This document shows positions 7,786 through 17,114 of a stretch of DNA of 37,298 nucleotides, in pieces. The DNA is from JBGSYJ01 sp041748075 (GTDB lineage: Bacteria > Acidobacteriota > Thermoanaerobaculia > Gp7-AA8): positions 1-37,298 of the forward strand of contig JBGTDX010000066.1 of the NCBI GenBank assembly GCA_041748075.1. Direction: 5' to 3'. Position 1 is the stretch's first letter. The number at the start of each line of letters is the position of its first letter. Under the pieces are notes generated by a model that saw only the letters and a list, made by a program, of their open reading frames with translations, had not been told where the DNA came from and searched no databases. A program made the translations under genes and the position numbers.

Positions 7786-8670
7786 TCAGGCGTCCGGAAG
7801 GTCGGCCAGAGCCAGCAGCTCCTCGCCTGTGAAGTTGTATCTCTCTCCGCAGTACTGGCACACCACTTCCGAGCCGTCTTCCTGAATCATTTCAGCGATT
7901 TCCTGCTGCGAGAAGAGCTGAAGGGGGGCAAGTGCGCGCTCGCGGGTGCAGGAGCAGCTGAAGCGTAGCGGTACATCGAAACTCGGGTCGAGTCGCTTGT
8001 ATCCGACCCCGTGAAGCGTTTTTTCGACAGCGTCTTCGATCGGCATCGTATCGAGAAGATGACTGAAGGAGGGCGACTCATGAATAGCGCGCTCCATCGA
8101 CTCGATAGCCTCGCCACTCACGTGAGGGAACGCCTGAACGATGAGACCACCCGCCGCTGAGACTCCGTGCGGCCGGTTGAGCACGCCCAGTACGACCGCC
8201 GAGTGAACCTGCTCGCTGTACGCCAGATATCGGGCGATGTCGCGAGCCACGCCCCCTGTGTCGAGCTGTATCTGCGAGGTGTACAAGCTGCCGGCGGGAG
8301 GCGTGCCGCGAACGACAGTCAACGTTCCATTGGCGCCGACGGCAGAGCTGCCGTCCAGCTCTTCGCTCGCGACGCGCGGATTGTGAACGTACCCCCTCGC
8401 CGTCCCGGCGATCGTCCCCTCCGCGATCATCGTTCCGAGAGGACCATCGCCTTCGAAGCGGAGCGTCACGCGCTGTTCCCGGACCTCTTTGTCCAGAAGC
8501 CGGGCGAGCAGCACCGCTCCGGTCATCGCCTTGCCGAGAGCCTCGGCCGCCACCGGCGACAAGTCGAGCCGCTGGCGCGCCGTATCCACGGTGGTCGTGG
8601 TCTCGGCGGCGATGACCCGAAAGTCCCCGTTCACCGTCATCCCCTGAATCAGCCTGTCTCCTCGTTCCAT
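7786..8670 (-). CDS. hslO: Hsp33 redox-regulated chaperonin
   Basis: ATP-independent holdase activated by oxidation; in the reduced protein four cysteines hold zinc. The 294-residue product has the N-terminal substrate-binding domain (with TGAVLLARLLDKE and FEGDGPLGTMIAEG) and the C-terminal redox switch with Cys239, Cys241, Cys271 and Cys274 (CSC...CQYC) in the expected CxC-x27+-CxxC arrangement. ATG at 8670 is chosen because it begins at the conserved N-terminus; the frame is open for 153 further bases up to the divergent lipoprotein gene but without family similarity. ATG at 8640 (MTVNGDFR) is a possible later start. Confidence 0.95.
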   Translation of the reverse strand: MERGDRLIQGMTVNGDFRVIAAETTTTVDTARQRLDLSPVAAEALGKAMTGAVLLARLLDKEVREQRVTLRFEGDGPLGTMIAEGTIAGTARGYVHNPRVASEELDGSSAVGANGTLTVVRGTPPAGSLYTSQIQLDTGGVARDIARYLAYSEQVHSAVVLGVLNRPHGVSAAGGLIVQAFPHVSGEAIESMERAIHESPSFSHLLDTMPIEDAVEKTLHGVGYKRLDPSFDVPLRFSCSCTRERALAPLQLFSQQEIAEMIQEDGSEVVCQYCGERYNFTGEELLALADLPDA

Positions 8671-8826
8671 GGGGGTGGCTAACGCTGGCGCCCGGCAGAT
8701 TGTTTCGCTGCGAAGTGTCGGGCACGAAGTGTGATCCTCGAAGCGGAGCCCCGGCCTCACCGCTGGCCGGGTCCTTGCTTCGGTCTGATTTGATCCGGTG
8801 AGCCGGTAGCAGCAAGGAGGCATTCC

Positions 8827-9198
8827 ATGAAGAAAAGCGCACTCGTAACGAGTTTCCTGGTGTTGGCTTTCGTGGCGCTTGCCGGATGCGAAGTCCGTAA
8901 AACAGGCGAGGAAACCTACGAAGTGAAAGTACCCAAACAGGAGCTTGAAGAAGCCGCTGAGAAGGCCAGGGATTCAGCCGCTGAGGCAGGCCGTGAGATC
9001 CGCGAATCCGCCAGCGAAGCAGCCCCCGTGATCCAGGAAGGCATTCGGGATGCAGCGCAGGCGACCGGTGAAGCGATGCGACGCGCCGGCGATGACATTC
9101 AGGAGAGGACGGGCCGTGCCACTCCAACGCCGGCTTCGAGTCCGACTCCGACTCCGGCTTCGACGCCCGCTCCTGCGCCCCGTTCAACGCCTCGATGA
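8827..9198 (+). CDS. Small lipoprotein with helical and proline-rich regions
   Basis: 123 residues. A lipoprotein signal peptide ends in the lipobox LAGC (lipidated Cys about 21). A long, alternating charged and alanine-rich helix (about 37-95, EEAAEKARDSAAEAGREI and following) resembles apolipoprotein- or late-embryogenesis-like amphipathic helices. The tail is a low-complexity Pro-Thr-Ser-Ala linker (PTPASSPTPTPAS). An AAGGAGG ribosome site precedes the ATG. It is probably anchored in the inner or outer membrane and extends into the periplasm. No specific function can be assigned. It is divergent from hslO. Confidence 0.9.
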   Translation: MKKSALVTSFLVLAFVALAGCEVRKTGEETYEVKVPKQELEEAAEKARDSAAEAGREIRESASEAAPVIQEGIRDAAQATGEAMRRAGDDIQERTGRATPTPASSPTPTPASTPAPAPRSTPR

Positions 9199-9317
9199 AA
9201 GTTGATTGATAGCATCCCTTGCCGCACCTCCGGCGTTCCCGGGAACGTGGAACCGCGAGCTGCCGCCCCGGATCTGCGGTTTCTTCAGCGTTGCATGCAG
9301 GAGACGCAGGGTTCAGA

Positions 9318-11282
9318 ATGCGCAGTCACGGAGGCACTCTGCAATTGGAAGCAAAGACTGAAACGATCACTGAAGAAGCCTGGACCAGCGAAGAAGCACG
9401 AACGCTCTACCTGATCGACAGATGGGGCTCCGGCTACTTCGGCGTCAACGATGCCGGAAATCTCACGGTGGCTCCGCTGCAGGACAAAGGGGCGGCGATT
9501 CCGATTCATGAAGTGGTGCAGGAGGCGCTCGAGCAGGGATTGAAGACTCCCATGCTGATCCGCTTCCAGGACCTGCTGCGGCATCGAGTGGAACACCTCA
9601 ACGGCGCCTTCAATCGTGCCATCGCCGAAAACCGGTTCACGGGGAACTACCGCGGAGTCTTTCCGATCAAGGTCAATCAGCTTCGTGAAGTCGTCGAAGA
9701 GATTCTCGACGCGGGACGGCCGTTCAACTACGGCGTGGAAGTCGGCTCAAAACCCGAGATCTTCGCAGGCCTCGCCGTGCACAGCGATCCCGACTCCCTG
9801 ATCATCTGCAATGGATACAAAGACGAGGCGTTCATCCGGATGGCGATGATCGGCCGGAAGCTCGGAAAGAAGGTCATCCTCGTCGCCGAAAAGCTCTCCG
9901 AGATCCGCGCAATCGTGAAGATCGCCGCAGAGATGAACGTCGAGCCGCAGATCGGGATGCGCGTTCGTCTTCTATCCAAGGGCGCCGGCAAGTGGGCGAC
10001 CTCCGGAGGCGAGCACGCGAAGTTCGGCCTGTCCACATCCGAGATCCTCGAAGCGATCGAGATTCTGCGGCAGGCCGGTGTCGAGCAATCCTTCAAGCTG
10101 CTGCACTTTCACATCGGCTCACAGATCCCCGACATCCTCACGATCAAGCGCGCCGTGCGCGAGGCCGCCCGCTACTACGCGAAACTTCACAAGATGGGAC
10201 ACCGCCTCGAGTATCTCGACGTCGGAGGCGGGCTTGCAATCGATTACGACGGCTCGAGATCCACGTTCCACTCGTCCATGAACTACACGGTTCAGGAGTA
10301 TGCCAACGACATCGTCTACAACATCATGGATGTCTGCGACGAGGAGACGGTTCCGCATCCCGACATCGTCTCCGAATCGGGCCGCGCCATCGTGGCGCAT
10401 CACTCCGTGCTCATCGTCGAGGCCTTCGGCGCAATCGAAAAGACCCCGATGGATTCAACAGCGGACATCCCCGGAAAGCAGCACAAACTCGTGCAGGACC
10501 TCCTCTACATCGAAGCTCATCTGACCCAGCGCAACCTGACCGAGTCCTGGCATGACCTGATCCAGATCAAGGAGCAGTCACAGACCATGTTCGAGCTCGG
10601 TATCCTCGATCTCGACGTGCGGGCCGGCGTCGAGCTGCTCTTCTGGAGAATCGCCGAAACGATTCAGAAACGCGCCCTGCAGCTCGCGCCCGAGGACCGG
10701 CCGGAGGAGCTTGCCTATCTGCCGACCGAACTTGCTGACCAGCACATCTGCAACTTCTCCGTCTTCCAGTCGCTACTCGATCACTGGGCTCTCGGACAGC
10801 TCTTTCCGATCGTTCCCATTCACAGGCTGCACGAAAAGCCCTCATCCGAGAGCACCCTCGTGGATATCACCTGCGACTCCGATGGGAAGGTCTCGAAGTT
10901 CATCGACATCAACGACGTCCGGGAGACCCTGCCGCTGCACGAGATCCGCGCTGGCGAGCCGTACTACCTCGGAATCTTCCTCACGGGCGCCTACCAGGAC
11001 ATCATGGGGGACATCCACAATCTCTTCGGCCGTGTCAACGAAGTCCACGTTTTCCTCGATGAAGACGAAGACAACGGCTACTACATCGAGGAGACGATCC
11101 CCGGCAATACGATCAGCGAGGTGCTCGCGCTCACGCAGTACGACACGAACGACCTTGCGAAGAAAATGAAGGCTCAGTTCGATGCAGCCATCAAGCAGGA
11201 CCGGCTCAAACCAAACGAAGGCATGCGCCTTCTTGCCGACTACGAGCGAGGCCTGCGGGATCATACGTACCTGACCCTGTAG
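9318..11282 (+). CDS. speA: Biosynthetic arginine decarboxylase
   Basis: PLP enzyme of the alanine-racemase fold that converts arginine to agmatine, the first step of the agmatine route to putrescine and spermidine. 654 residues, matching SpeA (about 630-660). The PLP lysine is Lys118 in GVFPIKVNQ. Other conserved segments are GVEVGSKPE, HFHIGSQIPD, YLDVGGGLAIDYDG, PDIVSESGRAIVAHHS and the C-terminal VDITCDSDGKVSKFID, which carries the conserved Cys/Asp of the second half of the site. ATG at 9318 is preferred: it begins before the conserved WTSEEARTLYLIDRWGSGYFGV block; further upstream the frame has no family similarity. No speB or agmatinase gene is adjacent. Confidence 0.97.
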   Translation: MRSHGGTLQLEAKTETITEEAWTSEEARTLYLIDRWGSGYFGVNDAGNLTVAPLQDKGAAIPIHEVVQEALEQGLKTPMLIRFQDLLRHRVEHLNGAFNRAIAENRFTGNYRGVFPIKVNQLREVVEEILDAGRPFNYGVEVGSKPEIFAGLAVHSDPDSLIICNGYKDEAFIRMAMIGRKLGKKVILVAEKLSEIRAIVKIAAEMNVEPQIGMRVRLLSKGAGKWATSGGEHAKFGLSTSEILEAIEILRQAGVEQSFKLLHFHIGSQIPDILTIKRAVREAARYYAKLHKMGHRLEYLDVGGGLAIDYDGSRSTFHSSMNYTVQEYANDIVYNIMDVCDEETVPHPDIVSESGRAIVAHHSVLIVEAFGAIEKTPMDSTADIPGKQHKLVQDLLYIEAHLTQRNLTESWHDLIQIKEQSQTMFELGILDLDVRAGVELLFWRIAETIQKRALQLAPEDRPEELAYLPTELADQHICNFSVFQSLLDHWALGQLFPIVPIHRLHEKPSSESTLVDITCDSDGKVSKFIDINDVRETLPLHEIRAGEPYYLGIFLTGAYQDIMGDIHNLFGRVNEVHVFLDEDEDNGYYIEETIPGNTISEVLALTQYDTNDLAKKMKAQFDAAIKQDRLKPNEGMRLLADYERGLRDHTYLTL

Positions 11283-11529
11283 CAGGAGACTTGCTGTGGT
11301 TGTACATCGGGACCGGGGGATCATGAAACCACCGGCCGCCATTCCGACACATGCTCTTGTGCGGAGGGTCACACGCGCAGGTGTCGCATGACATCCTATT
11401 CCAGTTCACTATTCCCTACTCTGCATCATGAACTGCTATTTTTTCCTGCGTGACGGCATCCCGGCAAACGGAATTAGGTTGATTCCGGAACCGTTTCTCT
11501 CACTGAACACGAAATACAGGAGACTGAAC

Positions 11530-12456
11530 ATGCGCAAATCGATGGTGATCGCAATCATTGTCTGTGCCGCTTTCACCGCACAGCTCTTTGCTGTGGGAGA
11601 AGCCAGAATTACAGGAAAGGTCATCGATCCGAATGACGAGCCTCTCGAGGGTGTCACCATCACGGTCGAGTCCGCCACCGGAGCTAAAACCTTCAAAACC
11701 ACAGGAAAGACGAAAAAGGACGGAACCTTCGCCTTCTTCCTGATCGACGGCACCATCGAGTACAAGTTCACTTACGAGAAGGAAGGGTTCGGACCGTATC
11801 AGGAGACGATGAAACTCCAGCTGGTGCCCGGAAAGAACGATCGCACCATCAGGCTCGGGGGACCGCAGGCGACAACCGGTATTGCTGAAGCCGCTCCGGC
11901 CGCCGCAGATCCCGCGACGCTCGCCTACAACGAGGGCGTTGCCCTCTGGAACAGTGGCAATGAAGCCGGCGCGATCGCGAAGGTCGAAGAGGCAGTCGCC
12001 CTCAACGACGCGCTGACGGCGGGTCACATCGCATTGACGAAGATGTACTCGAAGGCAAAGAACTGGGACAAGGTGATCGTGGCCGGCAACAAGGCGCTGG
12101 AGGTCGACTCCGATCAGCCTGAGATCGCCGCATTTCTCGCCGATGCTTACGACAAGAAGGGCGACAAGGCGAAAGCAGCCGAGTTTCGCAAGAAGGCGCC
12201 TGCCAACCCGGCTGCGCTCTTCAATGAGGCTGCCCGGTCGATCAACGCCGGCAAGGACACCGAAGCCGAGGGCTATCTCAAGAAGGCACTCGCTGCCGAC
12301 GAGAACTTCGCTCAGGCGCACTACGAGCTCGGCATGGTCTACGCCCGCCTCGGCAAGAACGCCGATGCGGCGGCTCATCTGGAGGCATACCTGAGGATCG
12401 AGCCGACCGGTAAAGATGCACCTACGGCGAAGGAAATGCTCACCTACGTGAAGTAA
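11530..12456 (+). CDS. Secreted protein: carboxypeptidase-regulatory-like domain plus TPRs
   Basis: 308-residue exported protein. Signal peptide at 1-22 (IIVCAAFTAQLFA). A beta-sandwich domain of the carboxypeptidase-regulatory or CNA-B type follows at about 25-105 (ITGKVIDPNDEPLEGVTITVES). After an Ala/Pro linker come TPR-like helical repeats from about 135 to 305 (YNEGVALWNSGNEAGAIAKV; AHYELGMVYARLGKNADAAA). Such proteins are likely periplasmic or outer-membrane scaffolds; the partner is unknown. Start: AGGAGA 7 nt before ATG. A perfect intrinsic terminator follows, so it is the end of its transcript. The 248 bp upstream hold no other gene. Confidence 0.9.
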   Translation: MRKSMVIAIIVCAAFTAQLFAVGEARITGKVIDPNDEPLEGVTITVESATGAKTFKTTGKTKKDGTFAFFLIDGTIEYKFTYEKEGFGPYQETMKLQLVPGKNDRTIRLGGPQATTGIAEAAPAAADPATLAYNEGVALWNSGNEAGAIAKVEEAVALNDALTAGHIALTKMYSKAKNWDKVIVAGNKALEVDSDQPEIAAFLADAYDKKGDKAKAAEFRKKAPANPAALFNEAARSINAGKDTEAEGYLKKALAADENFAQAHYELGMVYARLGKNADAAAHLEAYLRIEPTGKDAPTAKEMLTYVK

Positions 12457-12481
12457 TCCATCAAGCACGGATGTTGACTAA

Positions 12482-12509
12482 AGGGAGCGGCTTCGACCGC
12501 TCCCTTTTT
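12482..12509 (+). terminator. Intrinsic terminator
   Basis: A 9-bp perfect GC-rich stem AGGGAGCGG/CCGCTCCCT with loop CTTCGA is followed by TTTTT. It lies 26 nt after the stop of the TPR protein gene and is the clearest terminator in the window. Confidence 0.95.
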
Positions 12510-12536
12510 GTCTTTGTGGAGAATCTTTGAGGGCGA

Positions 12537-12621
12537 TGTCACCTTGAGAGCGCAGCGAAGGATCCCGCGATTCACGGTATCGAATCGATGCAGGGGATCC
12601 TTCTCTTCGCTCCGGATGACA
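12537..12621. repeat. TGTCATCCTGAGC-family palindrome, long form
   Basis: Left arm 12537-12566 reads TGTCACCTTGAG... to GAAGGATCCC. Right arm 12593-12621 is its imperfect inverse, GGGGATCCTTCTC... to CCGGATGACA. The loop is about 26 nt. It lies just after the terminator in a gap without genes and is the longest member of the family in this window. Confidence 0.8.
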
Positions 12622-12743
12622 CTTCCCGATTTACAGGGTTTCAAACCGTTCAGAAAGGCGTATCGTATTCATTCTGAACTACCGCCTGCGCCTCGCTGAG
12701 GGCGTGGCTGGATCGGTCACAGGTCAGCAGAACTGGAGACAAG

Positions 12744-13232
12744 ATGCGAAGAACAACTACCCTCGCCCTGACGCTCATTCTATCCATTGCAGTTCTCGGG
12801 GGATGCGCCTCGGCAGCGCGGGACAACAGAACGGCCGGAATCATCGAGCCTGACCTGGTAATCCGCCAGATCGGGGGGGTGGCCATTGTCGCACAGAACG
12901 TGCAAGGGCCTATCTCACTGAACCTCGAAGTGGACGTGATCAACCGTTCGGCAGAGCCGATCACGCTCCAGAGAATTACGCTCGAAACGGTAGGCCTCGG
13001 CGCCTATGACGTGGCCTCCACGAGCCGGCCGTTCGACAAAACGATCCAGCCGGGCACCGTTGAGACCGTCAAGATGCTTCTCACCGGGCAGGCGCAGGGC
13101 ACGATTCAGGGCGCCAACGGCCAGGTAACCATGCGTGGAATCGGCTACTTCGATACGGAGTTCGGCAAGTTCCAGAGGGTCTTCCTGCAGCAGGTCAACG
13201 ACGGGATGCGAGGCCAGCCTCAGCCCCAGTAA
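12744..13232 (+). CDS. Lipoprotein paralogous to the one beyond metH
   Basis: 162 residues. The lipoprotein signal peptide ends at LGGC (Cys about 21). The mature part is a single beta-sandwich-like domain with the pattern IRQIGGV...LEVDVINRSAEPITLQRI...QPGTVETV...FGKFQRVFLQQ. This closely matches the minus-strand lipoprotein at 17159-17620 (IRHVGGV...FEIDVTNQSSESITIDRA...PPGETRTV...AGRFRRIVIQQ), so the two are paralogues placed on either side of metH. The fold pattern recalls LEA14/WHy-type or immunoglobulin-like domains, but that is only a guess. Start: GGAGA 6 nt before ATG. Its last 38 bp overlap the 3' end of metH on the opposite strand. Confidence 0.9.
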   Translation: MRRTTTLALTLILSIAVLGGCASAARDNRTAGIIEPDLVIRQIGGVAIVAQNVQGPISLNLEVDVINRSAEPITLQRITLETVGLGAYDVASTSRPFDKTIQPGTVETVKMLLTGQAQGTIQGANGQVTMRGIGYFDTEFGKFQRVFLQQVNDGMRGQPQPQ

Positions 13233-16200
13233 CTGCACCACCGTGCCGCTGACCGCAACTGCAGACATCGGCCGATCGTAGCGGCGACTCGTATCCGAGG
13301 TTGGGTGCGAGCCATCGCTCGACCTCTCCCAGATTCATGTCCTTCCGGATGTGGTAGTCGAAGACCTGATCGGCGCCGAGCTTTCCGACCGAGAAGTAGC
13401 GGGCGTCGGGATGCATGAAGTACCACCCGCTCACCGCGGCCGCCGGATGCATCGCGAAGCTCTCCGTCAATTCGATTCCGGTAAGACGCGTTGCGTCCAG
13501 AAGTTCAAAGAGACCCCTCTTCTCGGTGTGGTCCGGACAGGCGGGATAGCCCGGAGCGGGACGGATACCGCGGTACTTTTCCCGGATCAGATCATCGAGC
13601 GAGAGCCCCTCGTCCGTGATCCCGAAGTTCCCTCTCGCCTCGCGGTGCAGCCACTCCGCGGCGGCTTCGGCAAGTCGATCGGCCAACGCCTTGGTCATGA
13701 TGCTGTTGTAATCGTCATGGTCCTGTTCGAAAGCCGCTACGAGTGAATCGATTCCGATTCCGGCAGTGACTGCAAACCCGCCGATGTAGTCCGCCACGTC
13801 CGATCCGCGGGGCGCGATGAAGTCTGCCAAAGCGAAGTTCGGTTCCCCCGCACCCTTATCGGCCTGCTGTCGGAGCGTCCGGATCGTGGAGATGGCCTTC
13901 GCGCGCGATTCATCTGAGTAAACTTCAATGTCGTCGCCGTTGCTGTTTGCTGGAAAGAATCCGAATACTGCGCGAACAGTCAGCAACTTCTCCCGAACGA
14001 TTCGCGCCAGCAGCACGCCGGCGTCGTCAAACAACTCTTTCGCGCGCGCGCCGACCTTTTCATCATCCAGGATTGCGGGATAGACACCCTTCAGCTCCCA
14101 TGCATGGAAAAGCGGCGTCCAGTCGATGTACGGCACGATCGACTCGAGCGGGACGTCGTCGAAGCCGCGGACGCCGAGGAATGAGGGGGCTGTGGCCGAA
14201 TCGAACGGGAGACGTAGATGTCGCTGTCTCGCGTTCTCCAGCGAGAGCAATTTCACATCTGCCTGACGGCTGCGCGCTCCTTCGCGGAGTGTCTCCTGCT
14301 CGGCACGCGTTCGCGCGGCGAAGCCATCCCGTCTGTCAGCACTCAGCACTTCATTCACCACTCCAACGCAGCGTGAAGCATCGAGAACGTGAGCCGTTGT
14401 TCCACTGTAAGCGGGAGCGATACGGATCGCTGTGTGCAGCTTGCTCGTCGTCGCTCCGCCGATCAAAAGGGGCAGCCGGATCTCGAGGCGCTCCATCTCG
14501 CGAGCAACATGCACCATCTCGTCGAGAGAAGGCGTGATGAGACCGCTCAGCCCGATCACGTCGACCTGCTCGTCGACCGCGATCTTCAGCAGCTTCTCCG
14601 CGGGAACCATGACACCGAGGTCGATGACCTCGTAGTTGTTACACCCGAGCACGACGCCGACAATGTTCTTGCCGATGTCGTGGACGTCACCTTTGACTGT
14701 CGCCATCAGCACCTTGCCCCGTTTCGAGTGGTCGCCGGAAGCTAGCTTCTCGGCTTCCATGAACGGGAGCAGATACGCCACCGCTTTCTTCATCACGCGC
14801 GCGCTCTTTACGACCTGGGGAAGAAACATCCTGCCGGAGCCGAACAGCTCGCCAACGACGTTCATCCCGTCCATCAGGGGCCCTTCGATGATCTCGAGGG
14901 ATGTCGGGAACTTCTGTCGCGCTTCTTCGACATCGGCTTCGATGAAGTCCGTGATGCCTTTGACGAGCGCGTGCGAGAGCCGGTCCTCGACCGACCCCTC
15001 CCGCCACTCTTCCTTCTGTGCTTCGACTTTGCCTTTCTGTTTGACGGTGTCAGCAAACGTCAGGAGCTCGTCAGTGGCATCCGGCCGGCGGTTGAGCAGG
15101 ACGTCTTCGACGAGCACCAGCAGATCCTTCGGGATCTCCTCGTAAATTTCGAGTTGCCCGGCGTTGACGATGCCCATATCGAGACCTGCCTCGATGGCGT
15201 GATACAGAAAGGCTGCATGCATCGCTTCGCGCACGGCGTTGTTTCCGCGGAACGAGAACGAGACATTGCTGATGCCGCCGGAGGTATACGCGCCCGGAAA
15301 CCTGCGTTTCAATTCGCGGATCGCTTCGATGAACGCAACGCCGTAGCCGTTGTGCTCTTCGATTCCCGTGCCCACCGTCAGCACGTTCGGATCGAAAATG
15401 ATGTCGCTCGGAGGGAATCCGATCTCTCCCCTGAGTATCTCGTAAGCCCTCGAGCAGATTTCGACTTTGCGCTCGATCGTGTCTGCCTGGCCCTGTTCGT
15501 CGAATGCCATCACGACCACGGCGGCCCCGCTCCTCCGGATGTGGCGCGCCTGTTCGCGGAAGACGTCTTCACCACCCTTGAGGCTGATTGAATTGACGAC
15601 CGCTTTCCCCTGAACGCACTTGAGCCCTTCTTCGAGTACGGACCAGCGCGAGCTGTCGATCATCACAGGGACCCGTGAGATGTCGGGTTCCGCCGCAATG
15701 AGATTGAGAAACGTCACCATCGCCTTCTCAGAGTCGAGCAGTCCCTCATCCATATTGATGTCGATGATGTTGGCGCCGTTGTCGACCTGCTGGCGGGCGA
15801 CCGAGAGCGCTCCGTCGTAGTCGCCGGACAGGATGAGCTTCGCGAATTTCGGCGAGCCCGTGACGTTCGTACGCTCGCCAATCATGATGAAATTCGAATC
15901 GGGACGCACGGTCAGCGCCTCGAGGCCGCTCAGCCGGAGATACGGATCGACGACCGGAGGGACGCGCGGCGTCAGGTCTTTCACCATCTCCGCAATCGCA
16001 CGAATGTGATCCGGGGTGGTTCCGCAGCAGCCACCGACGATATTCAGCCATCCACTCCGGCCGAAGTCGCGGAGAATCTCCGCCATGGACTCCGGTGTCT
16101 CGTCATAGCCACCGAGCTCATTCGGAAGGCCGGCGTTCGGATAGCAACTGAGAAACACCGGCGCTATCGCCGACAGCTCCTCCACGTGCGGCCGCATCTC

Positions 16201-16956
16201 CTTCGCACCAAGGGCGCAGTTGATGCCTACGCTGACGATGTTCGCGTGGGAGATCGAGTTCCAGCAGGCCTCGACGGTCTGGCCGGAGAGCGTCCTGCCG
16301 GACGCATCGGTGATCGTGATCGAGAGCATCACCGGCAGGCGCGCACCTTTTTCTTCGAAGACCTTCTCGACGGCGAAGATCGCGGCCTTCAGGTTCAACG
16401 TATCGAATGTCGTCTCCGGCAGGAGAATGTCCGCTCCGCCATCGATGAGTCCTCGGGCCTGCTCGGAATAGGCCTCAACCAGTTCGTCGTACGTTACCCC
16501 GCGAAAGCCGGGGTTGTTCACATCGGGCGAGATCGATGCTGTTCGGTTCGTCGGACCCATCGCGCCGGCGACGAAACGGGTACGTGACGGGTCGGCCGCC
16601 ATGGCAGCGTCGGCTGCGCTTCGCGCAAGGCGCGCTGCCGCGAAGTTGACGTCATATACCCGGTCCTGCAGGTTGTAGTCCGACAGCGAAATCGAGGTCG
16701 CGTTGAAGGTGTTCGTCTCGACGATGTCGGCGCCCGCCGCGAGATACTGTCCATGAATCTCTTCTACGATGTGCGGCTGCGTCAGGCAGAGGACATCGTT
16801 TGCGCCACGCAGGTCGTGGGAGTGGTCCGCGAACTCGGTTCCGCGAAAATCCTTTTCCGTCAGCTCGTAGCGCTGAATCATAGTCCCCATCGCGCCATCC
16901 AGGACCAGGATGCGTTGAGCCAGCAATTCACGGAGCAGCGTTTCTTTCTCGGTCAT
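13195..16956 (-). CDS. metH: Cobalamin-dependent methionine synthase
   Basis: Transfers the methyl group of 5-methyltetrahydrofolate to homocysteine via cob(I)alamin. All four modules are present in order. The homocysteine domain has zinc ligands Cys247, Cys310 and Cys311 (GINCALG; GGCCGTT). The pterin domain covers about 350-620. The cap and B12 domain has DVHDIG at 757-762, with His759 as lower cobalt ligand. The SAM-activation domain extends from about 900 to the end. Positions match E. coli MetH numbering exactly up to His759. The product is 1,253 residues, against 1,227 in E. coli: after the normal end WLAPNLGY comes a tail of about 31 residues that overlaps the convergent lipoprotein gene and looks like stop-codon readthrough into non-homologous sequence. 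ATG at 16956 has GAGGAA upstream. A riboswitch-like leader precedes it. Confidence 0.98.
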   Translation of the reverse strand: MTEKETLLRELLAQRILVLDGAMGTMIQRYELTEKDFRGTEFADHSHDLRGANDVLCLTQPHIVEEIHGQYLAAGADIVETNTFNATSISLSDYNLQDRVYDVNFAAARLARSAADAAMAADPSRTRFVAGAMGPTNRTASISPDVNNPGFRGVTYDELVEAYSEQARGLIDGGADILLPETTFDTLNLKAAIFAVEKVFEEKGARLPVMLSITITDASGRTLSGQTVEACWNSISHANIVSVGINCALGAKEMRPHVEELSAIAPVFLSCYPNAGLPNELGGYDETPESMAEILRDFGRSGWLNIVGGCCGTTPDHIRAIAEMVKDLTPRVPPVVDPYLRLSGLEALTVRPDSNFIMIGERTNVTGSPKFAKLILSGDYDGALSVARQQVDNGANIIDINMDEGLLDSEKAMVTFLNLIAAEPDISRVPVMIDSSRWSVLEEGLKCVQGKAVVNSISLKGGEDVFREQARHIRRSGAAVVVMAFDEQGQADTIERKVEICSRAYEILRGEIGFPPSDIIFDPNVLTVGTGIEEHNGYGVAFIEAIRELKRRFPGAYTSGGISNVSFSFRGNNAVREAMHAAFLYHAIEAGLDMGIVNAGQLEIYEEIPKDLLVLVEDVLLNRRPDATDELLTFADTVKQKGKVEAQKEEWREGSVEDRLSHALVKGITDFIEADVEEARQKFPTSLEIIEGPLMDGMNVVGELFGSGRMFLPQVVKSARVMKKAVAYLLPFMEAEKLASGDHSKRGKVLMATVKGDVHDIGKNIVGVVLGCNNYEVIDLGVMVPAEKLLKIAVDEQVDVIGLSGLITPSLDEMVHVAREMERLEIRLPLLIGGATTSKLHTAIRIAPAYSGTTAHVLDASRCVGVVNEVLSADRRDGFAARTRAEQETLREGARSRQADVKLLSLENARQRHLRLPFDSATAPSFLGVRGFDDVPLESIVPYIDWTPLFHAWELKGVYPAILDDEKVGARAKELFDDAGVLLARIVREKLLTVRAVFGFFPANSNGDDIEVYSDESRAKAISTIRTLRQQADKGAGEPNFALADFIAPRGSDVADYIGGFAVTAGIGIDSLVAAFEQDHDDYNSIMTKALADRLAEAAAEWLHREARGNFGITDEGLSLDDLIREKYRGIRPAPGYPACPDHTEKRGLFELLDATRLTGIELTESFAMHPAAAVSGWYFMHPDARYFSVGKLGADQVFDYHIRKDMNLGEVERWLAPNLGYESPLRSADVCSCGQRHGGAVTGAEAGLASRR

Positions 16957-16980
16957 GATGTTCCTCAAAACTGCATCTCC

Positions 16981-17108
16981 CAAAACGAAAACAGCCCCAC
17001 CGCGGTTCCGCGAGTGGGGCCGAATGGAATCAACAGTCTGGCTGACTCCATACCTGGCTCTTTAGCTTTTTTTAGGCTGGTTGCAAGCGGCCCCAACTCA
17101 ATCCAGCG
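16981..17108 (-). promoter_or_regulatory. Candidate riboswitch/attenuator leader of metH
   Basis: About 150 nt of untranslated leader lie between a good promoter and the metH ATG. On the minus strand, TGGGGCCG (17095-17088) can pair over 8 bp with CGGCCCCA (17022-17015) to close a domain. Inside that domain are conserved-looking unpaired words (TTGCAACC, AAAAAAAGCTAAAGAGCC) and a small stem ATGGA/TCCAT. The 3' strand of the closing stem is also the 5' arm of a terminator hairpin (17020-16994), so the two folds exclude each other. This is the layout of a transcription-attenuating riboswitch. I cannot match it to the SAM-I, SAH or cobalamin consensus; the words TTGCAA and GCTAAA faintly recall SAM-II without its P1 stem. 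Confidence 0.65.
16984..17020 (-). terminator. Attenuator hairpin in the metH leader
   Basis: Minus-strand stem GCCCCAC/GTGGGGC (7 bp, 17020-17014 with 17000-16994) continues after one bulged T into CGCG-GAAC-CGCG. It is followed by TGTTTTCGTTTT, an interrupted T-rich tract. It lies 38 nt before the metH ATG. Confidence 0.75.
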
Positions 17109-17114
17109 GCTCGT

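Noticed and set aside
16981..17108. SAM-I, SAH or cobalamin riboswitch in front of metH
   Set aside because: The conserved cores of those classes are not visible; the leader is reported as unclassified instead.
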